Both the position numbers and the translations under genes were made by a program. Positions 19,900 through 28,470 of a DNA stretch of 64,000 nucleotides are shown here, piece after piece. The stretch's first letter is position 1. Each line of letters begins with the position of its first letter. This DNA is from Rhizobium acidisoli (lineage in GTDB: Bacteria; Pseudomonadota; Alphaproteobacteria; Rhizobiales; Rhizobiaceae): assembly GCF_002531755.2 (NCBI RefSeq), contig NZ_CP034998.1, positions 3,476,001 through 3,540,000 of the forward strand, given 5' to 3'. The notes under the pieces are model-generated. The model did not search any database. It was not told the origin of the DNA and saw only the letters and a program-made list of their open reading frames with translations.

Positions 19900-21417
19900 T
19901 TAGTCTTCGTTTGCAGCCAGCTGCGACAGCACCTGGCCGCGGCCGCGAATCCGCAGGATCAGCGGGATGAGAAAGGCGGCGGCCGCAACGATCAGCAGGC
20001 CCGCGGCGATCGGCGACATCACCAGCGTCGTGACGTCACCCTGGCTGATCGCCAGCGCACGGCGCAGCTGCTGCTCGGCCAGCGGCCCGAGGATCAGGCC
20101 GACGACGGCAGGCGCGATCGGATAGCCGAAGAGCCGCATGAGATAGCCGAGCAGGCCGAAGGCGAGCAGCATGCCGAGTTCGAATACCGACGGGTTGGCG
20201 CCGATCGTCCCCAGCGTCGCAAACAGCAGGATGCCCGCATAAAGCCACGGCTTCGGGATCGTCAGCAGCTTTACCCAGAGGCCGATCATCGGCAGGTTCA
20301 AGACCAGCAGCATCGCATTGGCGATGAGCAGGCTCGCAATCAGGCCCCAGACAAGCTGCGGATTGGTGGCAAACAGCAGCGGCCCCGGCTGCAAGCCGTA
20401 TTGCTGGAAGCCGGCAAGCATGATCGCCGCGGTTGCCGTCGTCGGCAGGCCGAGGGTCAGAAGCGGCACCAGCGTGCCGGCGGCCGACGCGTTGTTGGCC
20501 GCCTCGGGACCTGCCACGCCTTCGATCGCGCCATGGCCGAACTCCTCCGGGTTCTTCGCCAGCCGCTTTTCGGTGGCATAGGAAAGGAAAGTGCCGATTT
20601 CGGCGCCGCCCGCCGGCATCGCGCCGATCGGAAAGCCGATCAAGGTGCCGCGCAGCCAGGGCTTCCAGGACCGCGCCCAGTCCTCGGCCGTCATCCACAG
20701 CGAACCTTTGACCGCCTCGACCTTCTCGGCAATGCGGTTGCCCTGCGCGGCGATATAAAGCGTCTCGCCGATCGCAAACATCGCCACCGCAAGCGTCGTC
20801 ACCTCGACACCGTCGAGCAGGTCGGGAATGCCGAAGGACAGCCGCGCCTGCCCCGTCTGCTGGTCGATGCCGACCATGGCGAGCGCGAAGCCGATAAACA
20901 GCGCCGTCAGACCCCTAAGGGCTGAATCGCCGAAGGCCGAGGAGACGGTGACGAAGGCAAGCACCATCAGCGCGAAATATTCGCGCGGCCCGAAGACCAG
21001 CGCCAACTTGACGATATAGGGCGCGATGAAGGCGAGCCCCAGCGTCGCGATCAGGCCGGCGACGAAGGAGCCGATCGCCGCTGTCGCCAGCGCCGGTCCG
21101 CCGCGCCCGGCGCGCGCCATCTTGTTGCCCTCGAGCGCCGTGACGATCGAAGCGCTTTCACCCGGCGTGTTGAGCAGGATCGAGGTGGTCGAGCCGCCAT
21201 ACATGCCGCCATAATAGATGCCGGCGAACATTATCAGCGAGCCGCCGGGATCGAGCTTGTAGGTGACGGGCAACAGCAGCGCCACGGTAAGTGCCGGGCC
21301 GATGCCGGGCAGCACGCCGACGGCGGTGCCGAGCGTCACGCCGACCAGCGCATAAACCAGGTTCATCGGCTGCATCGCAACCAGGATACCCTGCCATAGG
21401 AATTCGAATGTGCTCAT
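19900..21417 (-). CDS. tctA: Tripartite tricarboxylate transporter, large membrane subunit TctA
   Basis: A 505-residue membrane protein with about twelve helices. The TctA signatures are [18 protein letters not shown] (near 39-56) and the [18 protein letters not shown] loop (near 69-86), and the second-half repeat has [24 protein letters not shown] and [17 protein letters not shown]. It works with TctB and the binding protein TctC as a secondary carrier for citrate-like or other carboxylates; the substrate cannot be fixed by sequence. Last gene of tctCBA, 89 bases after tctB. ATG 21415-21417 follows GGGACACCAAG. Confidence 0.93.
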   Translation of the reverse strand: MSTFEFLWQGILVAMQPMNLVYALVGVTLGTAVGVLPGIGPALTVALLLPVTYKLDPGGSLIMFAGIYYGGMYGGSTTSILLNTPGESASIVTALEGNKMARAGRGGPALATAAIGSFVAGLIATLGLAFIAPYIVKLALVFGPREYFALMVLAFVTVSSAFGDSALRGLTALFIGFALAMVGIDQQTGQARLSFGIPDLLDGVEVTTLAVAMFAIGETLYIAAQGNRIAEKVEAVKGSLWMTAEDWARSWKPWLRGTLIGFPIGAMPAGGAEIGTFLSYATEKRLAKNPEEFGHGAIEGVAGPEAANNASAAGTLVPLLTLGLPTTATAAIMLAGFQQYGLQPGPLLFATNPQLVWGLIASLLIANAMLLVLNLPMIGLWVKLLTIPKPWLYAGILLFATLGTIGANPSVFELGMLLAFGLLGYLMRLFGYPIAPAVVGLILGPLAEQQLRRALAISQGDVTTLVMSPIAAGLLIVAAAAFLIPLILRIRGRGQVLSQLAANED

Positions 21418-21506
21418 CTTGGTGTCCCAGGCGGCGTTCCCGACCTTACGATTTCGAGGTCAGGCGCCGCGTAAAATCAAAAGGGCTGACAGCGCGTCCC
21501 GCGCGA

Positions 21507-21998
21507 TCAGAAGAACAGATGTTCGAGTGGGCCGGCCGGCAGCGTCAACTGCAGCAGCTGCGAGAAGATCGCCCAGACGACGAAGCTGAGGACGATGCCA
21601 AGCGGCAGCGAGAACCAGAGCTTGCGTTTGCCGAAACCGCGTGCCGTCAGCGCAAAGAGGATGCCGGTGGCGATCGAGAAACCGGCGACGCGCAGCAGCA
21701 GCATTTGGCCGGCAAGACCGGCGACGATCCAGATGACGGGCGCCACTTCCTGCCGATCGCGTTCCGGAAATTCGCCGCGCCAGGCTTCGGCGACGGTCCA
21801 GACCCCGAGACAGAAGAGGCCGAACGCCACCACTTGAGGCACCGTCGCCGGGCCGATGCGGTCGTATTGCGCGATCGTCTTCAGATGCGAGGCATCCCAG
21901 GCCATCACGCCGGCGACGACGAAGAGGAAAACGGCAATGATGAACGCCGCCCAATCAGGGCGGCGTGTCGTTGCCGAGGAGGTGTTATCCTCGCTCAT
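21507..21998 (-). CDS. tctB: Tripartite tricarboxylate transporter, small membrane subunit TctB
   Basis: A 163-residue protein with four predicted helices, as expected for TctB (segments AAFIIAVFLFVVAGVMAW, VVAFGLFCLGVWTVAEAW, IWIVAGLAGQMLLLRVAGF, FSLPLGIVLSFVVWAIF). TctB proteins vary greatly in sequence, and the size, topology and gene position make the call. Its ATG overlaps the tctC stop as ATGA (21995-21998), so the two are translationally coupled. Confidence 0.9.
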   Translation of the reverse strand: MSEDNTSSATTRRPDWAAFIIAVFLFVVAGVMAWDASHLKTIAQYDRIGPATVPQVVAFGLFCLGVWTVAEAWRGEFPERDRQEVAPVIWIVAGLAGQMLLLRVAGFSIATGILFALTARGFGKRKLWFSLPLGIVLSFVVWAIFSQLLQLTLPAGPLEHLFF

Positions 21999-22939
21999 TG
22001 AACAAGTCCGATATCTTTAAGAATGCCTTCGGTGGCGGAGACATCCTTCTCGAGCTGCGCCTTGAAGGCATCGCCGGACAGATAGGTGTCGGCCCAGCCC
22101 TTGGTCTTCAGAGTTTCCTGCCAGGTGGCCGAGCTATGCAGCTTCTCGAAATCGGAGGTGACGCTTGCCACCTGCTCCGCCGACAGGCCGGGAGCCGCGG
22201 CAACCATGCGCCAGTTCTGGATGGTGACGTCGGTGCCGGCTTCCTTCAGCGTCGGGGCATCGATGCCGTCGATGCGCTTGTCGCTGGAGACGGCGAGAAG
22301 ACGGAGCGTGCCGGATTTCACCTGTGATTCGAACTCGCTGTAGCTCGAGACGCCGGCCGTGACCTGGCCGCCGAGAATGGCGGCGAGCGCTTCACCGCCG
22401 CCGGAGAAGGCGACATAGTTGATCTTGGTCGGATCGACGCCGGAGGCCTTGGCGATCAGGCCGACCGTGATGTGGTCGGTACCGCCGGCCGAACCGCCGC
22501 CCCAGGAAACCGCGCCCGGATCCTTCTTCAGCGCCGCAACCAGATCGGCCATGGTCTTGATCTCGGAAGAGGCCGGAACGACGACGGCTTCATATTCACC
22601 GGTCAGACGGGCGATCGGCGTGACGTCCTTGAGCGTGACCGGCGACTTGTTGGTGAGGATCGCGCCGACCATGACATAGCCGCCGACGATCAGCGAGTTC
22701 GGATTGCCGGCAGCCTGGCTGCTGAACTGTGCCAGGCCGATGGTGCCGCCGGCGCCGGGCACGTTCTGGACCTGCACGTTGCCGGAGATCTTCTCCTGCT
22801 GCAAAACCGTCTGCAGCGAACGGGCCGTCTGGTCCCAGCCGCCGCCGGGAGCGGCCGGCGCGATGATGGTGTAGTCGGCCGCATAGGCCGGCACCGCGAT
22901 GGTCGCGGCAAGAAGGGTTGCGATGAACGTATGCTTCAC
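21995..22939 (-). CDS. tctC: Tripartite tricarboxylate transporter substrate-binding protein TctC
   Basis: A periplasmic Bug/TctC-type binding protein of 314 residues with signal peptide [20 protein letters not shown]. The mature N-terminus [20 protein letters not shown] has the ligand-carboxylate binding loop (PGGGWD), and [11 protein letters not shown] and GGSAGGTDH follow, as in the family. The start is GTG at 22937-22939, preceded by GGAGGACACATC. First gene of the tctCBA operon. It may respond to the TctD/TctE-like pair 7.5 kb away. Confidence 0.93.
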   Translation of the reverse strand: MKHTFIATLLAATIAVPAYAADYTIIAPAAPGGGWDQTARSLQTVLQQEKISGNVQVQNVPGAGGTIGLAQFSSQAAGNPNSLIVGGYVMVGAILTNKSPVTLKDVTPIARLTGEYEAVVVPASSEIKTMADLVAALKKDPGAVSWGGGSAGGTDHITVGLIAKASGVDPTKINYVAFSGGGEALAAILGGQVTAGVSSYSEFESQVKSGTLRLLAVSSDKRIDGIDAPTLKEAGTDVTIQNWRMVAAAPGLSAEQVASVTSDFEKLHSSATWQETLKTKGWADTYLSGDAFKAQLEKDVSATEGILKDIGLVQ

Positions 22940-23378
22940 GATGTGTCCTCCGTGGGCGGCTGAGCAAACCGCCTGTTATTCTCTGGGAATCGGGAGGAAC
23001 GGCCGACAGCGGACACGATTGTCCTGATGACGAGCAGAATACCTCCCAAGGCTTCAGCTCTCCGCCTCCACGGAGAAGAAGTAGCCAAAGCCACCACAAC
23101 AAGCTGTCATTTAGCTGACACCGGCGAGATATCCAGGAGAAGGGGCCACTTTTTTGCCGTAATTGGGTTGGGGTGGGTCTCAATCCCGCTTAGCTGCCCG
23201 CATCATGCAGGCAGGTCATGCCCCTTGGCTCCCAATCCGTGTATTGCGCGCAAGTCTCTGAAGTTTAACCCTTGCACGCGCGACCTCAAGTCAATTACAC
23301 CTTGTACAATTCAAGGTTTTGCTCCGGCTATCTCAATTTCTGCAGATCTTTATTTTACCGATCCCCATAGGAAACGAT
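22940..23378. other. tctC / beta-helix gene divergent promoter region, 439 bases
   Basis: Contains a direct or inverted motif AGCTGTCA-TTT-AGCTGACA (23103-23120; TGTCA and TGACA also form an inverted repeat) about 170 bases upstream of tctC. It also contains ACCTTG-TACAATT-CAAGGT (23299-23317), 62 bases upstream of the beta-helix gene. Both are candidate regulator sites. No gene is seen. Confidence 0.45.
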
Positions 23379-24992
23379 ATGTCGCGCTGCCTGCACACGA
23401 ATCCCGACCGGATTTATGAGGACCTGCGATCGCTGCGCCCCGGCGCGACACTGACGCTGGAAGGCGGGCGATATGCAACGCCGCTTGTCCTCTCCTCTGT
23501 CAGCGGCTCCCAGCAGCAGCCGGTGGTGATCCGCGGCGCCGATGCCGTCATCGACGGCGGCAGAAGCTATGACGATCATCGCGGCACCGCCAACCGTCTC
23601 TCCGCCGTGCAGGAAGCCAATGGCCGCTTTCCCGGCATCTACTACCTTGCCGATGATGCAGCACTTGTGCTGCGCAATTGCCAATGGGTCGTCATTGAAG
23701 ATCTGACCTTCGAGGGCTGCTGGCCGACCGCGATCTATCTCGACAACTGCCAGCATATCACGCTCCGCCGCCTGCATATTCGCGGCAGCACGATCGCCAT
23801 CGGCGCGGCCGGAGCCTATACGCGCCATCTGCTGATTGAAGGGTGCGACTGGATTCAGGATCTGCAGTCGCACGGCGAGGCGGACCTTGCCGCGATCCGG
23901 AAATCCGGCATGGTCGATGCCGCGCTCGATCCCGAGGATTGCAGGCTCTGGCGAAAAACCTACTGGGGCCAGGTTCACGGCAATATCGAGGACACCGCGA
24001 GCCGCGTGAACGTCGAAAAGGACGAGCGCGGTTTTGACGGCGACTTCTTCCGCGCATGGACCATCGCCGGTTATGTCGTGCTGCGCGACAACGCCATTCT
24101 CGATGCCTTCAACGGCATCCATTTTTTCAACGATGCGTCCGATTCGACGGTGGAGGATTTCTGCCGCAACATCGTCATTGAAAACAATTGGTTCGTCCGC
24201 ATTCGCGACAACGCCGTCGAGGCGGAGGACTATGCCTGGAATTGGACCGTGAGCGGCAACCGCTTCGTTGACTGCTACATGCCTTTTTCGCTGGAGATGC
24301 GGCGATCCGGATATTTCTATATCTACGGCAATCTCGGCTGGAACCAACACCGGCCTGGCCCCGATGACGACGATCGCAATTTCGGCCAGCTTTTCAAATT
24401 TCCCAAAAAACACGAAGCGGTCGGCCCGCATTATGTCTTCAACAATTCATGGATGCTGAGAGGGCCGATCAGCAAGCGCTACCGCTTCCGCCAGCTCCAC
24501 CACCTGAACAATGCGATAGGCTATTATGGCGCGACAGGCCTTTCGACGCCGGAGGATTCCGTACCGTTTGGCGCGGGCTGGCAGAGCGTGCCGAAAGAGG
24601 GACAGGATGAAGCTTCGCTCGAAGGCAAGCATTTCACCAGGCTTTGGCAGGAACTCGACATACGCTTCGACGGCGATCTGATCGATCACAAATATTTCCC
24701 CAATCTGCTGCGCGAGGCGGGATATGCGATCGGCGTCGACGCCCATCCCGGACCGGTTCCTTTCCACTCGCCCGTCCTCGGCCAGCCTGAGGGGCTGAAG
24801 CTGACCACAAAGGTTCCAGCAATCGCCTTCCTGATGCAGCTTCCCGACGGGCGAACCCAGGCCGTCGGCTGCGCTGACTACACCGTCGGCGCCTGGCAGG
24901 GTGAAGATCCCTTCACGGTCGATAGACCGATGTTCTACGAATATTGGCTTTACGCCGCTCCTTGCGGAAAGGGCGAAGCGGCCGAAAGCTGA
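23379..24992 (+). CDS. Right-handed parallel beta-helix protein, polysaccharide-lyase-like
   Basis: A 537-residue protein with a series of beta-helix rungs (VIRGADAVIDGG, LRNCQWVVIEDLTFEG, LDNCQHITLRRLHIRG, LRDNAILDAFNGIHFFND, NIVIENNWFVRI, WTVSGNRFVDC). The N-terminus (DLRSLRPGATLTLEGGRY) resembles that of chondroitinase-B/alginate-lyase-like (PL6-type) folds. No signal peptide is visible, so it may be cytoplasmic, use another export route, or have a misjudged start. ATG 23379 follows ATAGGAAACGAT. The catalytic residues cannot be identified. It is convergent with the binding-protein gene six bases downstream. Substrate unknown. Confidence 0.7.
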   Translation: MSRCLHTNPDRIYEDLRSLRPGATLTLEGGRYATPLVLSSVSGSQQQPVVIRGADAVIDGGRSYDDHRGTANRLSAVQEANGRFPGIYYLADDAALVLRNCQWVVIEDLTFEGCWPTAIYLDNCQHITLRRLHIRGSTIAIGAAGAYTRHLLIEGCDWIQDLQSHGEADLAAIRKSGMVDAALDPEDCRLWRKTYWGQVHGNIEDTASRVNVEKDERGFDGDFFRAWTIAGYVVLRDNAILDAFNGIHFFNDASDSTVEDFCRNIVIENNWFVRIRDNAVEAEDYAWNWTVSGNRFVDCYMPFSLEMRRSGYFYIYGNLGWNQHRPGPDDDDRNFGQLFKFPKKHEAVGPHYVFNNSWMLRGPISKRYRFRQLHHLNNAIGYYGATGLSTPEDSVPFGAGWQSVPKEGQDEASLEGKHFTRLWQELDIRFDGDLIDHKYFPNLLREAGYAIGVDAHPGPVPFHSPVLGQPEGLKLTTKVPAIAFLMQLPDGRTQAVGCADYTVGAWQGEDPFTVDRPMFYEYWLYAAPCGKGEAAES

Positions 24993-24998
24993 GGCTCG

Positions 24999-26063
24999 TC
25001 ACTGCGCCCGCAGAACCTCGTTCCAGTGTGCGATCAGCCGCGCCCGTTTCACCTGGTCGAGATAGACCATCAGCCCGGGGCTGACCGGCACCGGCCGCAG
25101 CTGGGCGCCGAGCAGTTCTTGCAGCGTATTGGCAGTATTTTCGCCGGCCACCTCGGGGCTGACGGCGGGGATCTGCAGCTCGCGCGCCATGATCGTCTGC
25201 CCTTCCCTCGACATGAAGAAGGTCAGATAACGCCGGCCGAGCTCCGGCTCGGCGGCCGCCTGCGGCACCAGCCCGATCCGTGACATCACCACGGTATAGT
25301 CCTTCGGCAGCACGATGCCGACATCCGGATAGCGCGAGGCCCAGTCGGCTGCATAGGAGCCGAGAATATTGTAGCCGAGCACGAAGCGCCCGTCGGCAAC
25401 ACGCTCCAGGATCGCCGAACTCGTCGAATAGAGCTTGACGCCGGCAGCCCCCATCGCTCCGATCACCGACCAGATATCGCCGAACTGTTCCTGGTCGCGC
25501 GCCATGAACAGAAAACCGACGCCGGAGCGCTCGATATCGTAGGTTCCGATCCGCCCATAGGCCTCGTTGCCCTTGCGGGTCAGGTAATCGACGAATTCCG
25601 CCCGCGAGCTCGGCACCGGCTCATGCGCAAAGCTCGGCTTGTGATAGACAAACACCGCCGGCTCGAAGGTCAGCGCATAGGCGGTGTTGCGCCAGTTCGC
25701 CCATTTCGGCCATGCCGCACTCATCGGCAGGTTGCTGACCTGCGCATATCCGTCGTTGGAGAGCTTCACCTGCAAGTCCATCGCCGAGGAAAAGGCGAAA
25801 TCCGCCGTCTTCTTGCCGGCATCCGTCTCCCTGACGATCCGGTCGTAGATATCGCCGGTCAGCATGTCTTCGTATTTGACCGCGACGTCGGGATTGGCAT
25901 CCTGGAAACCCCGGATCATCGGCTGCGCCAACGGTTCGTCGAGCGAAGAATAAACCGTCAGCACCGGCGCATCTGAATTGCCCGATTTCGCCGCATAGAA
26001 GGCCTGATCGGCGAGCGCAAAGCCCGGCCAGAACGCCAGCAGCAAGATAAAAACTCTCCTCAT
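24999..26063 (-). CDS. Periplasmic ABC-type substrate-binding protein (Fe/anion type)
   Basis: A 354-residue protein with signal peptide MRRVFILLLAFWPGFALA. The mature part is a class II periplasmic binding protein: VLTVYSSLDEPLAQPMIRGFQDANPDVAVKYED, then TADFAFSSAMDLQVKLSNDGYAQ and GYNILGSYAADW, resembling the AfuA/FbpA iron-binding and related extracellular binding families. No ABC permease or ATPase is nearby. In related genomes a protein of this type sits beside TctD/TctE-like two-component genes, so it may be a sensor accessory. The IS630 element is inserted 66 bases upstream of the start, which could alter its expression. Confidence 0.75.
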   Translation of the reverse strand: MRRVFILLLAFWPGFALADQAFYAAKSGNSDAPVLTVYSSLDEPLAQPMIRGFQDANPDVAVKYEDMLTGDIYDRIVRETDAGKKTADFAFSSAMDLQVKLSNDGYAQVSNLPMSAAWPKWANWRNTAYALTFEPAVFVYHKPSFAHEPVPSSRAEFVDYLTRKGNEAYGRIGTYDIERSGVGFLFMARDQEQFGDIWSVIGAMGAAGVKLYSTSSAILERVADGRFVLGYNILGSYAADWASRYPDVGIVLPKDYTVVMSRIGLVPQAAAEPELGRRYLTFFMSREGQTIMARELQIPAVSPEVAGENTANTLQELLGAQLRPVPVSPGLMVYLDQVKRARLIAHWNEVLRAQ

Positions 26064-26130
26064 GCCCTAACAATGCCTGAGCGCGCCGGGGGGAGCAAGG
26101 CCGCCGGCAGGAGCAAGGGCGGTGGAATTA

Positions 26131-27174
26131 GAGCGTTTCATGTTTTGACAGAAGCGTAGCCTGCGTTTTCGAAGTAGTTTGCGCATTCGTCTGGTTTAAT
26201 GGTGCCGACGAGATATCCTAGATGGCGCCAGGTGTCCTCAGTGGTTCTCTTCTGGGCCAACCGCATCCAATGCTTGATCTTGGCGAATGTCTGCTCAATC
26301 GGATTGAGGTCGGGCGAGTATTTCGGCAAGAACCATAACCTGGCGCCGGCCGCTTTGATGGCATCGCGAATGGCCTTGGCTTTGTGAGAGCCGAGATTGT
26401 CGAGAATGACGATGTCGCCGGGCTTGAGGGTTGGGATCAATTGCTGGCTGACATATGCGCTGAAGCACTCGCCGTTGATGGGACCATCGAAGACGCAGGG
26501 CGCGGTGAGCCGATCGCAGCGCAAAGCGCCAAGGAAGGTCAAGGTGCGCCAGCGGCCGTGCGGTGCAAAGCCGCGCAGCCTCTTACCTTTCAGCCCCCAG
26601 CCACGCAGGGGCGCCATGTTAGTTCTGATCCAGGTTTCATCTATGAAGACCAGGCGATGCGGATCGAAGCGGCCTTGCCAGGCCTTCCAGCGTGCTCTGC
26701 GCCGGACAATGTCGGCGCGACCCTGCTCAAGGGCGAACAGCGTTTTTTTTAAAGCTCAGGCCTTCGCGGCGCATGAATTGCCAGATGGCATTGTGCGACA
26801 CCCTCACGCCGCGTGCGGCCAACTCGTCCTGTAGCCGATGCAGCGTCAGATGCGACGTCTCCTCAATCCGCTCGATGATAAAGGCTCGGTACGGCTCCAA
26901 AATACGCCGGCGATGGCCGCCCATCTGGCCGGGCGAAACACTGCCGGTTGCGCGAAAACGCTGCGACCACTTCACCACAGAGGAAACAGCGATATCGAAC
27001 CGCTCGGCCACAACCCGGCAACTCTGACCAGCACCAACCGCGGAAACAACGCGCTCATGAAGATCATCCGAATAAGGTCGCGTCATGGATGCTGGCCTCC
27101 AACCCAGCATCCATCATGAATCACAAATCTGCTGATTTGGGAATCCGCCGATTCCGAAAAGAAATGAACCGCTC
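26131..27174 (-). mobile_element. IS630-type insertion sequence, 1044 bases, with TA duplication
   Basis: Ends are GAGCGTTTCATG (left) and, read inward from the right, GAGCGGTTCATT: terminal inverted repeats matching at 10 of the first 11 bases. Both ends are flanked by TA (26129-26130 and 27175-27176), the target duplicated by IS630/Tc1-mariner elements. It contains one transposase in two frames. The right TA plus the first element base form the stop codon of the neighbouring carbamoyltransferase gene. Removing the element and one TA joins two same-strand genes 66 bases or so apart. Confidence 0.9.
26138..27086 (-). CDS. IS630-family transposase in two frames joined at an A8 run
   Basis: The upstream frame (start ATG 27084-27086) encodes the helix-turn-helix DNA-binding half (MTRPYSDDLHERVVSAV, then a second HTH) and ends at 26727. 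The downstream frame carries the DDE catalytic core: VFIDETWIRTN, VILDNLGSHK and SPDLNPIEQTFAKIK, so all three acidic residues are present. The frames meet at TTT followed by eight As (plus-strand 26753-26760), and the second frame is +1 relative to the first. Loss of one A, or ribosome/polymerase slippage, yields a 315-residue transposase of normal length. It could be a programmed frameshift or an inactivating mutation. Confidence 0.85.
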
Positions 27175-28043
27175 TAGGCGCCGACCCATTCCATCAGCGC
27201 ATTTTGTGCGTGCAGTAGGAAGGCCTTGGCTGCGCGACTTTGGCAAAGCGAATGCTCCATCGCCTCGGCCGTCACCTCCTGGCCGCGCGTCACCGGCGGG
27301 CACGGCAGGAAGATCGCATCCTCCGGCAAACGATCGAGAATATCGGTCCCGATCCGGTAGCTGGCAAGCGCGTCATCAAGAGCGTCACCCGGCCATGAAT
27401 CGGTGATGATGATGTTGGCATCCGATAGCTCGCCCATATCGGTGCTTGCGCGAAACCGCTCGTTGAGCAGTGCGGTATCACTTATATGCCAGCGTTCGGG
27501 GTAGACCTGCACCACCTCGATCGGCAATGCGATCGACGCCTCGACCCAGGAGCGGAGGATATTTGCGTCTGCCGCCACCCCAACGACCTTCAACCCGTCG
27601 ATCGAACCGCGCCGGCTGTTGATATAGGCAAGGTCGCCGAGCGTCTCGCAAGGGTGGTTGGAGCGTGTGCGCGCGTTGATGATGGGCACCGGCGCGGCGG
27701 CGGCCACCGCCTTCAGCGTCTCCAATTCCCTTGTGCGGATCACCAGCATGTCGAACCAGTTGCCGAGATAACCCGCAAGATCGCCGGATTCCTCTCGACC
27801 GTTGAAGCCGATCGGCACATGCACGCAGATACCACCCATCGCCTGGACGCCGAGATCGAAGGCAGTCGTATTGCGCCAGCCGCTATCGTCGGCAATCAGC
27901 GCGACGCGCCTGCCCGCCAGGCTCTGCGGCATGGTGCGCTCATTCCAGGCCCTGGCGAGCACCCCCGCGCGAGCGATAATCGACCGAAGCCCGGCCTCAG
28001 GAATATCGTGAAGCTCCAGAAAATTCCGGGCCGAAGCTGTCAT
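27174..28043 (-). CDS. Divergent aspartate/ornithine carbamoyltransferase-family protein
   Basis: A 289-residue protein with the two-domain carbamoyltransferase layout. The carbamoyl-phosphate motif, normally STRTR, is changed to SGWRNTTAF near residue 54 with one extra residue. HPCETLGDL keeps the HPCQ-type loop with E for Q. The HCLP motif is replaced by FLPCPPVTRG, although EVTAE follows as usual, and the SMG ornithine loop is absent. It may act on another substrate or be regulatory. ATG 28041-28043 has AAGGAAGA upstream; a longer start is unlikely. Its stop TAG is formed by the IS630 target site, and the original stop would have been TAA. Confidence 0.75.
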   Translation of the reverse strand: MTASARNFLELHDIPEAGLRSIIARAGVLARAWNERTMPQSLAGRRVALIADDSGWRNTTAFDLGVQAMGGICVHVPIGFNGREESGDLAGYLGNWFDMLVIRTRELETLKAVAAAAPVPIINARTRSNHPCETLGDLAYINSRRGSIDGLKVVGVAADANILRSWVEASIALPIEVVQVYPERWHISDTALLNERFRASTDMGELSDANIIITDSWPGDALDDALASYRIGTDILDRLPEDAIFLPCPPVTRGQEVTAEAMEHSLCQSRAAKAFLLHAQNALMEWVGA

Positions 28044-28470
28044 CCAAAATCTTCCTTGCGCATGAACCGTCACCACAATAACCGGCACCAGCCTGACAGC
28101 AACCGCCCAAGCAGCCGCGAATCACACTCGATATTGGATACCCCTCGCAACCGTCCTCCGGCCCGCACCATGGGTCCGCTTTCAAGTCACGAACCGATCG
28201 ACGGCCACTTTTTATGGTGCCTGTCCGAAGCTTTGCCTGAAGCAAATCACTCCGTCTGCTGCAATTAGAATCCACTTTTTATCACAAAGGATTAGCGCCG
28301 AACGCTATCCTTCACCCATTCAGAGTATTGATGAAGAACGGCGACGCTATATGGTCGCGCTGCCGTGTCAAAACGTCGAATCCGCCCGAATTTCTATTCT
28401 GGGGGCGACTCTACGCGACAAAAACTCTATAAAAAGCTGGACTAAACTGGGAAGATCCATGGGAGGGGTC
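28044..28470. other. Divergent intergenic region, 427 bases
   Basis: Promoter region between the carbamoyltransferase gene (minus) and the TPR cyclase gene (plus). It contains AAGGAT(T)AGCG-CCGAA-CGCTATCCTT (28287-28312), a 10-bp stem with one bulged base. The rest is lower in GC than the coding sequence, and no small gene is convincing. Confidence 0.45.
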
